Shown piece by piece: positions 1-8,379 of a DNA stretch of 64,000 bases. Under the pieces are notes generated by a model that was given only the letters and a program-made list of their open reading frames with translations, made no database searches and was not told the origin of the DNA. The first letter of the stretch is position 1. Each line of letters opens with the position of its first letter. Made by a program: the position numbers and the translations under genes. Source of the stretch: Prevotellaceae bacterium UBA2448 (GTDB taxonomy: Bacteria > Bacteroidota > Bacteroidia > Bacteroidales > Bacteroidaceae); assembly GCA_002342585.1 (NCBI GenBank), contig DDQG01000008.1:1-64000 (forward strand), read 5' to 3'.

Positions 1-8
1 TATATTTT

Positions 9-25
9 CCTGATTTTTGTTGACT
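9..25 (+). repeat. Left terminal inverted repeat of the IS
   Basis: CCTGA + TTTTT + GTTGACT. It matches the inverted right end (1579-1595) at 12 of 17 positions; only the five central A/T bases differ. Confidence 0.7.
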
Positions 26-151
26 GTCCTTGCTTCTTAGCCCTTAAAAAAGTTGACTCGGTTAAACATTAAAACTGTTTTTTGTTGACTGTTCTGCTTT
101 ATCCCTGATATGAGTTGACGGGATCAGTATTAACCCTGTTCTCTGTTGTCT
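19..151 (+). repeat. Five phased GTTGACT-type motifs in the IS left end
   Basis: GTTGACT occurs at 19-25, 52-58 and 84-90, GTTGACG at 114-120 and GTTGTCT at 145-151. All have the same orientation, with start-to-start spacings of 33, 32, 30 and 31 bp, about three helical turns. The first copy lies in the terminal repeat, which suggests transposase binding sites; that role is inference. Confidence 0.6.
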
Positions 152-157
152 GTGGTG

Positions 158-189
158 CAAAAGTAAACATATTTCAGTGATTATACAAA
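158..189 (-). promoter_or_regulatory. Candidate outward-facing promoter in the IS left end
   Basis: On the minus strand there is TTTG (plus positions 186-189), a 20-bp spacer, then TACTTTTG (158-165). This fits the Bacteroidota consensus TTTG-N19-21-TAnnTTTG exactly. It lies downstream of orfB and points out of the element toward position 1, so it could drive a gene beyond the window. No transcript evidence. Confidence 0.5.
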
Positions 190-218
190 ACGATTTATGC
201 TTTTCTCTTTTTTTTATT

Positions 219-1169
219 TTATATGGTTTGACTGTTATGTGATTCTTTGATGTGCAGTTCCCTATAGCTCACCCACCTTTTCTTCAGTTCACCTGTACAG
301 GCAGCAGCCTGACGCGGGGTCATCATGTCGATACTCATATGAGGACGCTGTTCATTGTAGAAATCAACAGCTGCACAAATGCTCATAATGACTTCTCCGA
401 GAGAAGTGAATCTCATGCCTCTGAGCAATTCGTTCTTCATTGTGTTGTTGATGCGCTCTGCCTGTGCATTTTCCTTAGGATCTCCATTCTCTGTCATACT
501 GACCCTTACACCATACTCCGCCAGCAGTTCTACATAGCGTTTACTGGCATATTGGAGACCGCGGTCAGAATGGTGTATAAGCGAGATATCCTCTTTGGAA
601 ATGTTCCTTAAGCGTTCAAGAGCCATATGCAAGGCGCGTATCGGGTATTCCGTATCGAGTGTCGGACCTATGCACCAACCGACAATCTCTTCCGTGTATG
701 CATCCAGAACAATGGACAAATAGCAGAAACTGTGGTTTTCACTGTCCAGCCATATAGGAATATAGGTAATGTCGCTTACCCACAGTTGGTTGGGAGCCGT
801 CGGGATGAACTCTCTAATGAGATTGGGATAAACAGGAAGACCATGCGTAGAATCGGTAGTCCTGGGCTTGTGCGTACATTTTCTGACCTTCAGACCATAC
901 TTGTCTATCAGCCTTTCAAAGCGGTCGCGTCCCATAGGATGGTTACCAATGAAATCGCGCTTGTACATATACCACAGTTTCTTTCCACCAATACCAGGAT
1001 CCTTTTTGCGGATATCAAGAATGTAATTCAATGCGAAATCCTCCTGAGCTATTTTTCTCAGCAACACATTCTCGTCACGATGAAAATAAGCCTGCTTCGA
1101 CACACCAAGCAGCCTGCAAAGACTCTCTATAGGATACTTAAGAGAGTCCTTTGCATGCAAGCCCGTCAC
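219..1169 (-). CDS. IS3-family transposase OrfB (DDE catalytic subunit)
   Basis: Catalyses strand cleavage and transfer for the IS. The 316-residue protein has an N-terminal HTH_21-like region followed by an rve integrase core. The acidic triad is visible as WVSDITYI (D), HHSDRGLQYAS (D) and ENAQAERINNT (E with the following N/K residues). The frame opens with GTG overlapping the orfA stop (GTGA), but it also stays open upstream as far as the A7 run at 1184-1190. The main product is therefore probably an OrfAB fusion made by -1 frameshifting, as is usual in IS3 elements. All core motifs are intact. Confidence 0.92.
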   Translation of the reverse strand: MTGLHAKDSLKYPIESLCRLLGVSKQAYFHRDENVLLRKIAQEDFALNYILDIRKKDPGIGGKKLWYMYKRDFIGNHPMGRDRFERLIDKYGLKVRKCTHKPRTTDSTHGLPVYPNLIREFIPTAPNQLWVSDITYIPIWLDSENHSFCYLSIVLDAYTEEIVGWCIGPTLDTEYPIRALHMALERLRNISKEDISLIHHSDRGLQYASKRYVELLAEYGVRVSMTENGDPKENAQAERINNTMKNELLRGMRFTSLGEVIMSICAAVDFYNEQRPHMSIDMMTPRQAAACTGELKKRWVSYRELHIKESHNSQTI

Positions 1170-1561
1170 TGCTTGGTGCCAGCTTTTTTTCGAATCGGAA
1201 TATTGAACTGCTTTTCAGCTACGCTAATAATTTCGTCGTAAAGGGCTGCACGCATGGATTCATCCTTAAGAGCCTTTCGAAGACGGGATACCTCCTCCTT
1301 CAGGGACTTTAAATCGTTCGGGACAGGATTATCGACAGACTCTAAGACAGCTTTCTTCTTACTTCGTTCTTCTGCCTGTTTCATACGATTGTTCTTGTAA
1401 CATGGGTTTTCTGACACGAAGGTACGAATCCAATTGGAAATAGTCCAATCTGAAACAGGAATAATTTTAGAAATTCTTGTTTTACCCATGTGCTTATCAC
1501 GATAAAGAGATATAACCTTGTCGTAATAAAGTCGCTGTTTTTCTGTTCTGATTTTTTTCAT
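1166..1561 (-). CDS. IS3-family transposase OrfA (DNA-binding subunit)
   Basis: 131 residues. An N-terminal helix-turn-helix segment (residues about 10-60, with TISNWIRTF as the probable recognition helix) recognises the IS ends. It is followed by a leucine-zipper-like coiled coil (about 80-120, SLKEEVSRLRKALKDE) for multimerisation. The ATG lies 3 bp after a strong inverted repeat (1565-1585) that includes part of the right IS end, so initiation may be masked on read-through mRNA coming from the upstream efflux operon. It ends at TGA, which overlaps the GTG of orfB. Confidence 0.88.
   Translation of the reverse strand: MKKIRTEKQRLYYDKVISLYRDKHMGKTRISKIIPVSDWTISNWIRTFVSENPCYKNNRMKQAEERSKKKAVLESVDNPVPNDLKSLKEEVSRLRKALKDESMRAALYDEIISVAEKQFNIPIRKKAGTKQ
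1184..1190 (-). promoter_or_regulatory. A7 slippery site for -1 frameshifting, orfA to orfB
   Basis: In the orfA frame the codons are CGA AAA AAA GCT. After a one-base backward slip the frame reads AAA AAA AGC TGG and continues without a stop into orfB. IS3-family elements typically make OrfAB this way. The predicted fusion is about 450 residues. Confidence 0.65.
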
Positions 1562-1564
1562 GTT

Positions 1565-1585
1565 GTTGACTTCTTATAAGTCAAC
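1565..1585 (-). promoter_or_regulatory. Inverted repeat just upstream of orfA ATG
   Basis: GTTGACTT, a 5-base loop and AAGTCAAC form a perfect 8-bp stem. In mRNA entering from the right it would sit directly before the start codon. By analogy with other insertion sequences it could block translation of transposase from read-through transcripts; inference. Confidence 0.55.
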
Positions 1586-1595
1586 TTTTTTCAGG
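1579..1595 (-). repeat. Right terminal inverted repeat of the IS
   Basis: Read on the minus strand it is CCTGA + AAAAA + GTTGACT, matching the left end except for the A/T core. Its GTTGACT is also one arm of the hairpin in front of orfA (1565-1585). Confidence 0.7.
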
Positions 1596-1606
1596 GAAAG
1601 ACACTC

Positions 1607-2710
1607 CTACAATCGCATGCCGAAGAAGCCACGGGCACGCCATTTGTTCTGGTTGATGATGACGTTGCTGTCGTCGAAGACGGAGTTGTTCATGACGAGG
1701 GTGGCACCTACGAAGAAACGTGGGGAGATGTTGAAGACAACGGCAAGACGTTCGTTGAATATCATGTTGAAACGGACGTGTTCGGCTTTTTTGCGTTCTC
1801 CGTTTATTGTCAGGTTGTTGCGGTTGAAGACTACGAATGTAGGCATTACGGAGAGGTGGAGGAGCCATCTGCGACCAAGTACCCAGTTGTAGCCATATCC
1901 GCCTCCGATGCCGACGTGACCGAGGTAGATGCGGACTTCAGGAGATTGCGGATTGCGAGATTTGAGGGCGTCGGTAGTCTTAAGGCTACCTCCCTGGTAA
2001 CTGAGGCAGGCTAACCAGGAACCGGCAGAACGGCGCTGGATATAGCTCTGGGTGAAGGCTGCCTGATAGGAGAACTTACGATGGTTGAAGGTGTAGGTGG
2101 CAGCGAAGTTTACCATATTCATTTCCACATCATCTTTTTCCATTCGTAACATGGTATCGCCACGACGTATGTCACCAGAGAGGGACTCTGAACGCTGATA
2201 GCTGAAGTCGAGACTGAACCGGCGACTGTAGAAGTTGAGGTTGAATTCGTAGTCTTTATATATGCCTCCCCACTTGGCAGGGTTGATAGCGAAGCCGACT
2301 CCGATGCCCCGATAGATGGCTGCGACGGCAAAGGTTGTCTTATGGCTGGTGGCAAGGTCGGCTTTGGAATAGACGTCACGAATGGTTCCCTTAGCATGGA
2401 AAGTGTTGCCTGTCTGGTTTACACGAAGTTTCAGAGTGACTTTTCCTATAGGACGTATAACATATATGGAGTCGAAACGAATTTTGTAGTAATTAGCCGT
2501 TAATCGTTGCTTCAGCCGCTCCCTTAAACTCAGTTCCTGAAATGCAGAATCAACAGTTGCTGTGTCAACAACGGTTGTATCGGGAACTGAATCGTATATG
2601 TATATCGTATCTATCGATATAGTATCAATAGATATCGTATCATCTGCCCAAGCAGGTGCAACGCTCATCAGCGCTATAAGGACTATAAAAATCTTTCTAA
2701 TCACTCTCAA
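1607..2710 (-). CDS. DUF4421-type outer-membrane beta-barrel protein
   Basis: 367 residues with a signal peptide (about 1-22, ending AWA). The mature N-terminus carries three copies of a DTISI/DTIYI pentapeptide encoded by 15-bp tandem repeats. The rest alternates polar and aromatic beta-strands (FNLNFYSRRFSLDFSYQR, YLGHVGIGGGYGYNW) and ends with a C-terminal aromatic/Leu strand (GFFGMRL), as expected for a barrel. I place it in DUF4421 by its overall pattern; its function is unknown. It is the last gene of the efflux operon, 28 bp after the TolC-like gene, so a channel-accessory or envelope role is possible. The IS sits 11 bp after its stop and has probably replaced the natural terminator. 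Confidence 0.75.
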   Translation of the reverse strand: MRVIRKIFIVLIALMSVAPAWADDTISIDTISIDTIYIYDSVPDTTVVDTATVDSAFQELSLRERLKQRLTANYYKIRFDSIYVIRPIGKVTLKLRVNQTGNTFHAKGTIRDVYSKADLATSHKTTFAVAAIYRGIGVGFAINPAKWGGIYKDYEFNLNFYSRRFSLDFSYQRSESLSGDIRRGDTMLRMEKDDVEMNMVNFAATYTFNHRKFSYQAAFTQSYIQRRSAGSWLACLSYQGGSLKTTDALKSRNPQSPEVRIYLGHVGIGGGYGYNWVLGRRWLLHLSVMPTFVVFNRNNLTINGERKKAEHVRFNMIFNERLAVVFNISPRFFVGATLVMNNSVFDDSNVIINQNKWRARGFFGMRL

Positions 2711-2742
2711 CTCTCAACTCTAAACTCTCAACTTTCAACTAT
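2703..2742. repeat. 7-bp-period repeats between TolC-like and DUF4421 genes
   Basis: CTCTCAA, CTCTCAA, CTCTAAA, CTCTCAA, CTTTCAA on the plus strand. The run touches the DUF4421 start codon area. Confidence 0.75.
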
Positions 2743-4091
2743 TTCTGTCCTGTTGCCTTACGATATTCCAGTTGTTTGGTTTGGAAGAGTGCATAGGCAT
2801 CGATATAGCGGTCGCGTGCCGACTGATACTGTTCCTGTGCTTTCAACAGGTCGCTCATATTAGTCTGACCCACTTTATAGTAGTCTTTATGTAGGCGCAG
2901 GTTTTCGTCGGCTTGGGCTATAGCATCGTGAGCTATGAGCAGTTTCTTGTGACTGCTCTCAACTGCTGCCCAGGCATTATTCATGTGGATGATGAGTTTC
3001 TCGCTACTATCCTCAAGTTGTTCTTTAGCATCTTCGTAAGCCAACTTCTGACGTTTGATGGCATGAGAACCACCCCACCAGTCGCTGATAGGTATGGTTA
3101 CTCCGGCAAAGAGAGCTCCGGCACCGCGTCCCTTGTCTATGAGGTTATTATAACCGTAGCTGGCTCCAACACCAACCATTGGCAGGTTTTCGCCTACCTT
3201 CATCTTATGTTGCAGGCGCTGACTCTCAACGTTCTTTTCCAGAAGACGATATTGCGAAGTGGAAGTAACGGCTGTCTGGTGGTCGGTCTTGAGAGACAGA
3301 GGAAGTGCTACGAGCGAACTGCGAGCCTCTGCCCCACCTTCGAGTTGGGCGTTGAGTTCTGCAGGCAAGACTACATCTACTGCCTCTCCAGCCTTACCTA
3401 CGTGCTGAGCCAGGAGTTGAGAAATGGTGGAGAACTGGTTATCCACTTCTATCTGGGCACTTTCTATCTCGCCCTTACGGAGTTGCACTTGCAACAGGTC
3501 GTTGCGATTGGTAACTCCGGCACGAACCATATCGCCTACTTCTTTCTCCAACTGCACGAGCATATCGTGAACGCTACGTAGGGTTTTCTGTTTTTCCTTC
3601 AACGAAACTGCCTGCCAGTAGAGTTGTTCGGTTGTCATCTCGACTTCGTCCTCCTGGTACTCGAGTTGGATTTCGCTGGCTTGCAGTCCTACCTTAGCCA
3701 AACGGTTGCCGTTGATGATTCTACCACCCATGAAGACTGGTTGAATAGCAGTTACAGAACCCAACACACCACTCTTTATCAGTTGGATGTTTGAAGGTAT
3801 GTTCACACCTGGAGGCAGGATATTCTGTAATGCGGCAGGCATATTAAGATCTACATTAATCAGGTGTTTGTTGAATGTGACTGCAGCACCAGTAGCTGAG
3901 ACAGTAGGAAAATACTTGGTGAAGGCTTCACGCTGCTGTTGCTTGGATCGCCGAATTGCGTTTTGGGCAGAATGAAGACTATAGTTGTTCTCAACAGCAA
4001 ACTGCTTGAGTTGCTCTAGAGTATATACTTGCTGTGCAGTAGCTGAACTGCACAGAGCAATACTGAATATGAAGGAAAATATATGTTTCAT
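2739..4091 (-). CDS. TolC-family outer-membrane efflux channel
   Basis: 450 residues, with a signal peptide (about 1-19, cleavage after SATA). Two OEP domains are visible as long amphipathic coiled-coil segments (ALQNAIRRSKQQQREAF near the start, SAQRLQ- and DAKEQLEDSSEKL-type heptads later) and barrel strands such as VGVGASYGY. It would form the trimeric exit duct of the RND pump encoded upstream. It begins 65 bp after the pump gene, and the gap is filled by 7-bp-period repeats. It lies in an operon with the adaptor and pump, which makes the assignment firm; the substrates are unknown. Confidence 0.92.
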   Translation of the reverse strand: MKHIFSFIFSIALCSSATAQQVYTLEQLKQFAVENNYSLHSAQNAIRRSKQQQREAFTKYFPTVSATGAAVTFNKHLINVDLNMPAALQNILPPGVNIPSNIQLIKSGVLGSVTAIQPVFMGGRIINGNRLAKVGLQASEIQLEYQEDEVEMTTEQLYWQAVSLKEKQKTLRSVHDMLVQLEKEVGDMVRAGVTNRNDLLQVQLRKGEIESAQIEVDNQFSTISQLLAQHVGKAGEAVDVVLPAELNAQLEGGAEARSSLVALPLSLKTDHQTAVTSTSQYRLLEKNVESQRLQHKMKVGENLPMVGVGASYGYNNLIDKGRGAGALFAGVTIPISDWWGGSHAIKRQKLAYEDAKEQLEDSSEKLIIHMNNAWAAVESSHKKLLIAHDAIAQADENLRLHKDYYKVGQTNMSDLLKAQEQYQSARDRYIDAYALFQTKQLEYRKATGQK

Positions 4092-4158
4092 TTTTCAAGT
4101 TTTATCTTTAAACTTTACTCTTTAACCGTTAACCATTAACCGTTAACCTTTAACCATT
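4092..4158. repeat. 7-bp-period repeats between pump and TolC-like genes
   Basis: On the minus strand: GGTTAAA, GGTTAAC, GGTTAAT, GGTTAAC, GGTTAAA, then GAGTAAA, GTTTAAA, GATAAAA, CTTGAAA up to the ATG. Nine units in register. Confidence 0.8.
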
Positions 4159-7100
4159 ACTCACTTCTTCCCATAACTTTCCAGTAAGCGATAGGCATAA
4201 CGGTGAGGATGAGCAACATGGTGATGAGTGTGCCGTAGCAGATAACCGCACCCATAGGCATCCAGAGTCCGCTACCACCAAGAATCATCGGAACCACACC
4301 CATCGAGGCTGCGGCAGAGGTGAGGAAGATTGGACGCATACGACGTTCGGCTGCCACATGGATGGCATCTTTGAGCGAGAGGTGTTCGAGTTCGCGCACC
4401 TCAGCTGCATAGTCGAAGAGGATTACTCCGTTTCGCACGAGGATACCCATAAGGGAGACGAATCCAAGAACACTGGTTATTGATATGTCGCAACCCTGAA
4501 TGAATGCACCCATTGCAGTACCGATGATACAGAGCGACAGACAAATCATGATGAGTACAGCCTCGCTGATGTTCTTGAAGTGCCACAGGAGTACGAAGAA
4601 GATGATGAATACGGAGATAACGAGTGCTCCAGCAAGCTGAGGTGTCGTCTCGTTGTCGGACTCATACTGTCCGCCATATTCTATCTGCACGCCCTCAGGC
4701 AGTTGCACGTCGGAGAGTGCTTCCATTATGTCTTGGGTAACCCAACCTGTATTCAGTCCGCGACCTATCTCAGCAAGGATGCTCACGGTACGAATACCGT
4801 TTCGGTGACATATCTGACCGTATTGCCAGGTAGGAACTATCTCGGCAAACTGACGGAGAGGCACACTTGGTAACGCTTCTCCTGCGGTATGCAGACTGAG
4901 CAGAGTAGAGAGGTCGGTAGGTATAGCTGCGGAAATACCGATAGGAATGAGTTCGTCCATCACATCCTGTGGTGTGGCATGGTCGGCATCGTCGGTTTTC
5001 ATCTTCACATTTACGTCGTAGTCACCCTCCCAGGCAGTACTTACGGTGAGTCCTTCGCCATAGCGGAATGCCATCTGCAGTTCTACCGTTTCGTTAGTAA
5101 TACCCAGTCGGCTGGCTTTCTCATCGTCAATCTTGATGCGAACAGTAGAGAGGGGTTCGAGCATATTGCTACGCACCAGACTCAACTGAGGCATACGGCG
5201 CATGATGGCTGAAACGGTGTCGGCAGCCTGAGCAAGGAGACTGAGGTCGTCACCTTTCAGACGCACTTCGATTGGATTCAAGCAGTCGCTATAACTCAAC
5301 TGCTTTATCTTTACATAAGCATCCGGGAAGTAAGTAGTGTATTTCTTCGTACACTCCTCTACGAGTTCTACAGTTGCTTTATTACCCGTAGTATTCACGA
5401 TGAATTGGGCAAAAGTCTCGTCAGCAAACTGTGGAGCATAGGCTGTGTGGAAACGAGGAGACGAACATCCCTTGAAGGATGCAATAGATGTGATGCGTTC
5501 GTCCTTCAGCAACATATGTTCCAACGAGTCGGCTACCTGAGCCGTGCGCTGCACTTCAGTACCGGTAGGCATGAAAATCTCTACGGCAAACTGATTACGT
5601 TCTGCGTAAGGCATCATGCGTTGTGGCAACTGGAGGAAGAGCAGACAACCTATAATCACGGAAGCTACGCCACTTGCCAATGTGAGCCACGGATGACGGA
5701 AGCATACATTGAGCAGTTTCTTGTAGTACTTATCCATGATGTCGAGCAGGTTGAACGGTTTTCTGCCATCCTTAGGACGGGCTGCTGCGATAGGTTTCTT
5801 TATGAAGGCGTACTGCAGGATAGGCAGCAGGGTCTGTGCTATAATCATAGAGATGAACAGTACGATGCTTATTGCCCAAGGGAAGGAGAGCAGGAAGTCG
5901 TGTGTCTGTCCCTTCATGGTGACGAGGAACGGGAAGAAGGTAACGGAGATACAGAGTGTAGCCGTGAAGATAGACTTCAGAAAGTGTACTGTGGCATCGA
6001 TACTTGCTCTCATACGACTCTTTCCCTCTGCCATCATCTCCATATATGAGTCGATAATCACGATGGAATCGTCCACTATCATACCCAGAGTGACGATAAG
6101 TGCGGCAAGGGTTACGGTATTCAGTTCGAGTCCGAACATATAGAATGTGCCAAGCGAGATGAATATGGTGATAGGCATAGTACCCGCAGCAACTAAGGCT
6201 ACTCGCATAGGCATGATGAGGATGACCACCAGGATAACCGTCGTGATGGCTATCATCAGTTCGTGGAGGAAGTTTGAAATAGAATCATCGACCACCTGCT
6301 TCTGGTCGGTTATGGTAGTGAGTTTTACGTCGTCGGGGATGGTCTTCTTGAAATTTGCCAGTTTCCTGTTTACTTCAGCTCCCATCTTGGAGACGTCCTG
6401 TCCCTTCTTTATTTCCACACTCAGAAGGATACACTTGGTACCATTGTTAGAGATGAACGACGAAGCCTTTACGTACTCGCGTTTCACGGTAGCGAGGTCT
6501 TTGAGTCGCACATTATTACCCTCAGCATCAGTATACACAAGTGTGTTCTCTACGTCGTATATCTTATTGAGAGCATGATCTACATATATAGGCGACTTAT
6601 AACCATTGGCTTTCAGTCGGCCGGCTGTAGTTACGAATCCCTTTGCCTTCAACTGTTGTGCTATGAGCAGGTGACTGATGCCGTAGTGGGAGAGTTTGTC
6701 GGAATTGAGATAGATGCTTATCTGTTCTTTCTGCAATCCGTGAACACTCATCTTTCCCACACTCGGAACCATTCGCAGCGAGTCGATGAGAGCATTCATG
6801 TAGTCGTTCAGTTCACGATAGGTCTTATCCTTCGATTCCATCGAGAGCAAAAGCGCAGAAGTATCACCGAAATCATCGTTTACCATAATGGCAAGCACAC
6901 CTTCCGGCAGGTCACCCTTGAAATCCTGCACTCCATGTTTGAACTTAGACCAGAACTCATCCTTGTTCATCAGGTCGTCGTTCAGTTCCACCTGTATGAT
7001 GCTGAGTCCTTCCTTAGAGTAGGAAACAGTCTTCTCTTTCTTTACTTCCTTATAAGTGAAAATGTATTTCTCAAGAGGTTTGGTCACCTGTTCCTCCATC

Positions 7101-7294
7101 TCCTGCGCCGTAACACCAGGATAGACAGCTACGACGATACCCTGACGTATGGTGAAATCAGGAAACTCATTCTTGTTGATATGTGCCAAACCATAGATAC
7201 CCAAAGCCACAAGACAACTTACAAGCAGCAACACAATCTGCCTGTAATGCATACACCACTCTTGCAGTGACAGTTTTTCTTTCTTCTCTTCCAT
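4157..7294 (-). CDS. RND-family multidrug/solute efflux pump (inner membrane)
   Basis: 1045 residues, normal for AcrB/MMPL-type RND pumps, with two repeats of one plus five transmembrane helices around large periplasmic loops. The proton-relay acidic pair is present in the fourth helix (GMIVDDSIVIID, around residues 395-405). The second half repeats the plan (GILVRNGVILFDY). The protein would exchange protons for a substrate captured in the periplasm and hand it to the TolC-like channel. The gene sits between the adaptor (59 bp upstream) and the channel. Hydrophobic drugs, bile acids or detergents are typical substrates; heavy-metal pumps also share this layout, and the sequence does not decide. 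Confidence 0.93.
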   Translation of the reverse strand: MEEKKEKLSLQEWCMHYRQIVLLLVSCLVALGIYGLAHINKNEFPDFTIRQGIVVAVYPGVTAQEMEEQVTKPLEKYIFTYKEVKKEKTVSYSKEGLSIIQVELNDDLMNKDEFWSKFKHGVQDFKGDLPEGVLAIMVNDDFGDTSALLLSMESKDKTYRELNDYMNALIDSLRMVPSVGKMSVHGLQKEQISIYLNSDKLSHYGISHLLIAQQLKAKGFVTTAGRLKANGYKSPIYVDHALNKIYDVENTLVYTDAEGNNVRLKDLATVKREYVKASSFISNNGTKCILLSVEIKKGQDVSKMGAEVNRKLANFKKTIPDDVKLTTITDQKQVVDDSISNFLHELMIAITTVILVVILIMPMRVALVAAGTMPITIFISLGTFYMFGLELNTVTLAALIVTLGMIVDDSIVIIDSYMEMMAEGKSRMRASIDATVHFLKSIFTATLCISVTFFPFLVTMKGQTHDFLLSFPWAISIVLFISMIIAQTLLPILQYAFIKKPIAAARPKDGRKPFNLLDIMDKYYKKLLNVCFRHPWLTLASGVASVIIGCLLFLQLPQRMMPYAERNQFAVEIFMPTGTEVQRTAQVADSLEHMLLKDERITSIASFKGCSSPRFHTAYAPQFADETFAQFIVNTTGNKATVELVEECTKKYTTYFPDAYVKIKQLSYSDCLNPIEVRLKGDDLSLLAQAADTVSAIMRRMPQLSLVRSNMLEPLSTVRIKIDDEKASRLGITNETVELQMAFRYGEGLTVSTAWEGDYDVNVKMKTDDADHATPQDVMDELIPIGISAAIPTDLSTLLSLHTAGEALPSVPLRQFAEIVPTWQYGQICHRNGIRTVSILAEIGRGLNTGWVTQDIMEALSDVQLPEGVQIEYGGQYESDNETTPQLAGALVISVFIIFFVLLWHFKNISEAVLIMICLSLCIIGTAMGAFIQGCDISITSVLGFVSLMGILVRNGVILFDYAAEVRELEHLSLKDAIHVAAERRMRPIFLTSAAASMGVVPMILGGSGLWMPMGAVICYGTLITMLLILTVMPIAYWKVMGRSE

Positions 7295-7299
7295 AATCT

Positions 7300-7337
7300 A
7301 TGAAAATTGAAAATTGAAAGTTGAAAGTTGAAAATTA
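7300..7337. repeat. 7-bp-period repeats between adaptor and pump genes
   Basis: Plus strand: GAAAATT, GAAAATT, GAAAGTT, GAAAGTT, GAAAATT. Confidence 0.78.
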
Positions 7338-7353
7338 AATAAACGGTAAACCA

Positions 7354-8379
7354 TTATTCAACTATTTCAACTTTCATTCCGTTGCTCACTTTCTGCTGAC
7401 CCTTCACAATCAGCTGGTCGCCGGCGGAGAGTCCCCCACCCACCTGTGCACCTTGGGCAGTTTCGCTGATGATGGTTATTTCACGTTTCACGGCTTTGCC
7501 ACCATTTACCACCCAAACGAAAGTCTTGTTGTTGTAGTCGAGCTGCACCAGACGGGCAGGAACGAACACACCTGTGGCGCCTTGCATATAATTGGTGAAT
7601 GCCTGACAAATCATACCAGGCAAGAGCTGTCCGCTTGGATTCTGAATGGTTGCTTTCACTTCGTAAGTACGTGAACGAGGGTCGGCACTCACTCCGCGCT
7701 CTGTCACATAGCCGGAGAACTCGCTGTTGCCGAGAGCAGGAACGATAATCTTCATCGACGAACCCTTCTTGATGCGCTGCACATCATCCTCCGGAACTGC
7801 AATCTTAACCTTCACACTTCCGATGCTAACAAGTTTTACGATAGGCAAACCGAACGCAGCATTCTGACCTACCTCAGCACTCTTGCTGGCGATGAAACCG
7901 CTGAAAGGAGCATAGAGTTTTGTGTCGGTAAGCGACTTCTTAGCCATTGCCTCCTGTGCCGTAGCAGCCTTCAACTGGTTCTCCGCCTGTATCCACTGCA
8001 TCTCGGGCAACGAACCTGCATCGTGCAACACCTTCATACGGTCGTACGTATCCTGAGCCTGTTCCAGACTGGTCTTTGCGATGGTATAGGCATTCTGCAC
8101 AGTCGTAGGGTCGAGTTCAGCTATCAGCTGTCCCTTTGCCACAGTCTGCCCTGCATCCACATAGATTCGTTTGATGGTACCGCTTCCCATAAAAGAAAGC
8201 AGAGCACCACTCGACTCCTCTATAGTACCGGAGAAACCCTGTTCTCCGTTTACAACCTCAGCATGCAACTGCTGCACCTTCACTCTGACCACCTGTTCCT
8301 CGGCAGTCTGTTTCTTCTCGCTACAACTGTAGAGTGACGTCAGCACCGCTACAGCCAACAATGTTCGGATAGTCTTCAT
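7354..8379 (-). CDS. RND efflux periplasmic adaptor (membrane fusion) lipoprotein
   Basis: 341 residues. A type II signal ends in the lipobox LYSC (Cys19), so it is anchored by lipid. In order it has a biotinyl-lipoyl-like half (SGTIKRIYVDAGQTVAKGQLIAELD), a short alpha-hairpin (about 95-145), the second lipoyl half (LYAPFSGFIASKSAEVGQNA), a beta-barrel domain (VKVKIAVPEDDVQRIKKG) and a C-terminal membrane-proximal domain. It bridges pump and TolC channel. It is the first gene of the operon, and its promoter region carries an imperfect palindrome (8398-8422) that may be an operator. Confidence 0.93.
   Translation of the reverse strand: MKTIRTLLAVAVLTSLYSCSEKKQTAEEQVVRVKVQQLHAEVVNGEQGFSGTIEESSGALLSFMGSGTIKRIYVDAGQTVAKGQLIAELDPTTVQNAYTIAKTSLEQAQDTYDRMKVLHDAGSLPEMQWIQAENQLKAATAQEAMAKKSLTDTKLYAPFSGFIASKSAEVGQNAAFGLPIVKLVSIGSVKVKIAVPEDDVQRIKKGSSMKIIVPALGNSEFSGYVTERGVSADPRSRTYEVKATIQNPSGQLLPGMICQAFTNYMQGATGVFVPARLVQLDYNNKTFVWVVNGGKAVKREITIISETAQGAQVGGGLSAGDQLIVKGQQKVSNGMKVEIVE

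Larger units (their letters stand above)
9..1595 (-). mobile_element. IS3-family insertion sequence, apparently complete
   Basis: A two-gene transposase (orfA then orfB on the minus strand) lies between imperfect 17-bp terminal inverted repeats. The left end (9-25) reads CCTGA, five T, GTTGACT. The right end (1579-1595), read inwards, is CCTGA, five A, GTTGACT. Both reading frames are intact and the DDE residues are present, so the element may be active. No convincing target-site duplication is visible: only 8 bp remain to the left in this window, so the outer boundary may be a few bases off. The right end stops 11 bp from the stop codon of the neighbouring barrel gene. Confidence 0.85.

Noticed and set aside
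9..1595. Target-site duplication of the IS
   Set aside because: No matching 3-5 bp direct repeat could be found; the left side is cut by the window edge.
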